Shown here: in pieces, positions 62,066 through 64,000 of the stretch
How the letters are laid out: each line of letters opens with the position of its first letter
How positions within the stretch are numbered: position 1 is the first letter of the stretch
The notes under the pieces: generated by a model
What the model was told of the DNA's origin: nothing
The model's database searches: none
The model's input: the letters and a program-made list of their open reading frames with translations, nothing else
Assembly: GCA_008360955.1 (NCBI GenBank)
Contig: LUCM01007949.1
Location: 105,937 to 169,936 of the forward strand
Origin: Fasciolopsis buskii
Lineage: Eukaryota; Platyhelminthes; Trematoda; Plagiorchiida; Fasciolidae
Length of the DNA: 64,000 nucleotides
Direction: 5' to 3'
Translations under genes and position numbers: made by a program

Positions 62066-62148
62066 AAAAGATAAAAAGACTATACATAATAATGATATAA
62101 AATTTTCTTCACTACGAACTGCTTTCAGTGGAGGCCGATGTAACTCAC

Positions 62149-62164
62149 CCCGCTTAAAATTTGT
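62149..62164 (-). CDS. 16-nt micro-exon
   Basis: ACAAATTTTAAGCGGG, with an excellent acceptor (TTCTTTTTTCAG) and donor (GTGAGTTA). It starts in phase 0 and leaves one base, which joins AT at the next exon to make a codon: T-N-F-K-R, then D. Both phases fit neighbours whose phases were determined independently. Micro-exons are well known in schistosomes and other flatworms, so this is biologically plausible, but a 16-nt match could arise by chance. Confidence 0.5.
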
Positions 62165-63014
62165 CTGAAAAAAGAATCAAACGGTCACAAAATGTGCACG
62201 ATGAAAGCATGGTAGATACAGCTGGTTTTTCAATGTTTACATTTTAATTTCCTCTTGTTTTTCTCCTCTCTGTGGAGTTCCATTCGCACGATGGCACGTC
62301 GGCACTGTGAGTGTTTTCAGGCATGCGTATTATTAAGTATATCTATACATGTACATTGGGGACAACTGGTCAAAATTAGTTACTTACCACGTAAAAATGC
62401 ACGGGAATCTAAGATTTAGAACCGGATTCGTCGCTGAGTCCACGGTGTTTAATAATCGTGTAACAGATCATCTCAAATTATTCTCTCTCTTCATGATGAC
62501 CCTCATCAAGCTATCGCAAAATATCTGCCATCGTCCCAAACGAAATTGTTGCTCGAGGACCGGCTACGATGAGAATGTCCGCCTATCCCTTGCCCTATTC
62601 CACTAGCTCTTCATTGGATTCTTTTAAATCGTTTGTCATTTTACTTTTTTATTAATTTAATCACAGTGCGCATCATTTTTCAGGAAGGGAGTCTCGGCCA
62701 ACAGAGGGTTGTCAAATGGCAAATTTGACTGGCGCTAGTAGGATTCGAACGAAAAGCCACGGCCTCATCCGCTTAAGCACCGTCGGCCCGGCGCGACGGA
62801 CAAATTGACTAGGGAAATAAACTAATATGCAATCAGAATTAAGCAATTTCGAATAACTAGTTAGGCGGCAAGGCCCAAAGTAGACGTCTGGTGATCAGTA
62901 AATTGCGGTTTAGAATCTGTGTTGAAGTTCGGTTGTTTTGTAGACCATAGACATACATTATTGGCGCATTTCACCCAGTCACGCTTTTGAAGCCACGGAG
63001 AAGCTACCTCATAC
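62165..63014 (-). other. Intron (0.85 kb) with SINE
   Basis: Contains a family A copy on the - strand at 62660-62792. Otherwise no gene recognised. Confidence 0.5.
62660..62792 (-). mobile_element. tRNA-derived SINE, family A, diverged
   Basis: The - strand has GCCGACGGTGCTTAAGCGG, CGTTCGAATCCTACTAGCGCC, then a body ending TCCCTTCCTGAAAAATGATG. The part between the A and B boxes is shortened. It faces the 61907 copy tail-to-tail. Confidence 0.7.
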
Positions 63015-63201
63015 TAATTTGAGATCGTCTGCCCTATCGACTGTCCGTTCAAGAAAACGGTTATACGCAATATTTCTCATTTGCTTCGAGAAGGAAAAGA
63101 TGTAGTCCATCGACTGAAACTTGAAACATCTTTTCATAGCCCTGGTGACTATCGTCACCCCATTTTTATCGTATTCGAATTGCTTGGGTTTTATTCTAAA
63201 T
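63015..63201 (-). CDS. Exon (first visible) of the unknown-function gene
   Basis: 187 nt: one base completing a split codon, then 62 codons. Acceptor is CATTGCAG with a weak pyrimidine tract; donor TTA|GTATGAG. Encodes FRIKPKQFEYDKNG, SMDYIFSFSKQMRN and RFLERTVDRADDL, basic and more structured-looking than the rest. It ends in phase 0, which fits the micro-exon. The weaker splice sites make it the least certain exon together with the micro-exon. Upstream exons must lie beyond the window. Confidence 0.5.
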
Positions 63202-63894
63202 CTGCAATGAGTTGTAAACGTTTTTTTGCCCATTCACTGTAGAACTGGATGTATGAATTTAATGTGGCGGTTTGCAGATTTTGCATAAAATCGTTCACAT
63301 TTACACTTTTGTGAACCTGAATCAACGGTTGTTATTTTGCATCAAATAGGGAGACCTGAATTCGTGCACGACACAGTGCATGTATGTGCTTTTGTTTACC
63401 TACAAACAAGAAACACTCGGGAAAACGGTAGACGGTCATCGTGGTGTACGAAAATGGAACAATAAAAGAAACATCGGCTGGTTGGCATCAAGGAAAAATC
63501 TAAAAAGCCGTATTTCTATCTCAAATGGTGCGGACAGACAAACTCATTGTTGATTGAACAAAAGTGCTTAATCACCGCTTTGGAATGAACTATGTCTAGG
63601 TCAATGAGAGATGGATGGCGCAGATTGGTATAAAATCCCTTTTTCGTCTTACTGAAGACCTCTATTTAAAAAAAATGTTTACTAGAATTGAATTACAAGG
63701 TATCCAAGATCGAGCACACAACGAAATTAATAAGCGATGCACAGAGGAGAACTTGTATTGTGTTTTACTAGACTCCAGGTTTTGAGCGAGTCTACAAATA
63801 TTACGTTTACGACTAGATGGTTCATTTATTACATAAATTTATTGCCTTATTTTAATAACGCTTTTAATCTGAAATGTATTCTCTGCTCCAACAG
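63202..63894. other. No recognisable gene
   Basis: AT-rich. Should be intron of the - strand gene if its exons continue beyond the window. Confidence 0.4.
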
Positions 63895-63970
63895 GAAATC
63901 AGCTGTATGTTGGTCAAAAGATGAATCACAATTGGTGCATCTCATGAACAGACGAGATAGGATAGCCCAG
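63895..63970 (+). CDS. Possible exon of another gene, + strand
   Basis: 76 nt between an acceptor-like CTCTGCTCCAACAG and a donor-like CAG|GTAGGTA. Read as one base plus 25 codons it encodes KSAVCWSKDESQLVHLMNRR and DRIAQ, polar and stop-free. The frame upstream is open only as low-complexity AT-rich sequence, which fits an intron. Nothing downstream is available to confirm it. If real, it lies antisense to, or beyond the 5' end of, the - strand gene. Confidence 0.35.
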
Positions 63971-64000
63971 GTAGGTATATTTGCGTAACTCATAAATTTC

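Larger units (their letters stand above)
60994..62148 (-). other. Intron (1.2 kb) with SINEs
   Basis: Holds a degenerate family B copy (61455-61600, -) and a family A copy (61907-62065, +). Confidence 0.55.
24931..63201 (-). other. Long-intron gene of unknown function, ten exons, 5' incomplete
   Basis: Gene extent. Ten exons joined in order from 63201 to 24931 give 2098 nt, i.e. one leading base of a split codon plus 699 codons including the stop, with no internal stop. All junctions are GT-AG, most donors are GTAAGT-like, and each split codon is completed correctly by the next exon. That chain of matching phases is the main evidence for a real gene. Introns are 0.85, 1.2, 3.5, 3.0, 5.3, 2.9, 13.9, 1.5 and 4.0 kb. 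The product is hydrophilic, rich in Ser, Asn, Asp, Glu, Arg and Lys, with no signal peptide or membrane segment seen, so probably largely disordered and intracellular. I recognise no domain. A start codon is not in the window because the first visible exon begins within a codon. Extra exons in the longest intron cannot be excluded. Confidence 0.85.

Noticed and set aside
1..64000. CRISPR arrays, prokaryotic operons, rRNA genes
   Set aside because: No regularly spaced repeats, no clusters of long frames with ribosome binding sites, and no rRNA-like sequence recognised. The window is eukaryotic.

Overview
This window looks like nuclear DNA of a metazoan, most probably a parasitic flatworm (Platyhelminthes). 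The reasons are one spliced gene with GT-AG introns of up to about 14 kb, many short tRNA-derived SINEs, CR1/Jockey-type LINE fragments, a Penelope-like fragment, and Gypsy-type pol whose motifs are of the kind common in fluke and tapeworm genomes. No prokaryotic operon, CRISPR array or functional tRNA/rRNA gene is visible. The species, or even fluke versus tapeworm, cannot be fixed from the sequence alone.

Left block (1 to about 21 kb, visibly more GC-rich than the rest) is a graveyard of mobile elements. It holds a decayed LINE on the + strand (about 1830-3635), a second decayed LINE on the - strand (about 7560-8790), and two decayed coding repeats at 334-618 and 5049-5430. It also holds two Gypsy pol copies facing away from each other. 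The - strand copy (about 13320 down to 9862) runs from the end of gag through protease, RT, RNase H and integrase. The + strand copy (14953 to about 17530) starts abruptly inside RT. The two share 2479 bp at about 99.8% identity as an inverted repeat (9862-12340 and 14953-18030). In the + arm, 566 bp are present twice. The two copies are joined by an N and a perfect 19-bp Tn5 mosaic end (sequencing-library adapter), so that duplication is an assembly artefact.

Right block (about 21-64 kb, AT-richer) is dominated by a single - strand gene spanning at least 24931-63201. I reconstruct ten exons, including a 16-nt micro-exon. Every junction has GT-AG sites and all codon phases match, giving 699 uninterrupted codons ending in a stop. 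The 5' end lies outside the window. The product is a hydrophilic, charged, serine-rich protein that I do not recognise. Its introns carry at least two tRNA-derived SINE families, intronic and downstream copies of a roughly 575-bp dispersed repeat, and simple repeats. A Penelope-like RT remnant (23046-23395, - strand) lies just past the 3' end of the gene. A possible + strand exon of another gene sits at the right edge (63895-63970).

The points most worth following are the adapter chimera, the near-identical inverted Gypsy arms set in diverged surroundings, the unrecognised long-intron gene with its micro-exon, and the dispersed repeat whose 61-codon ORF is open in both young copies.
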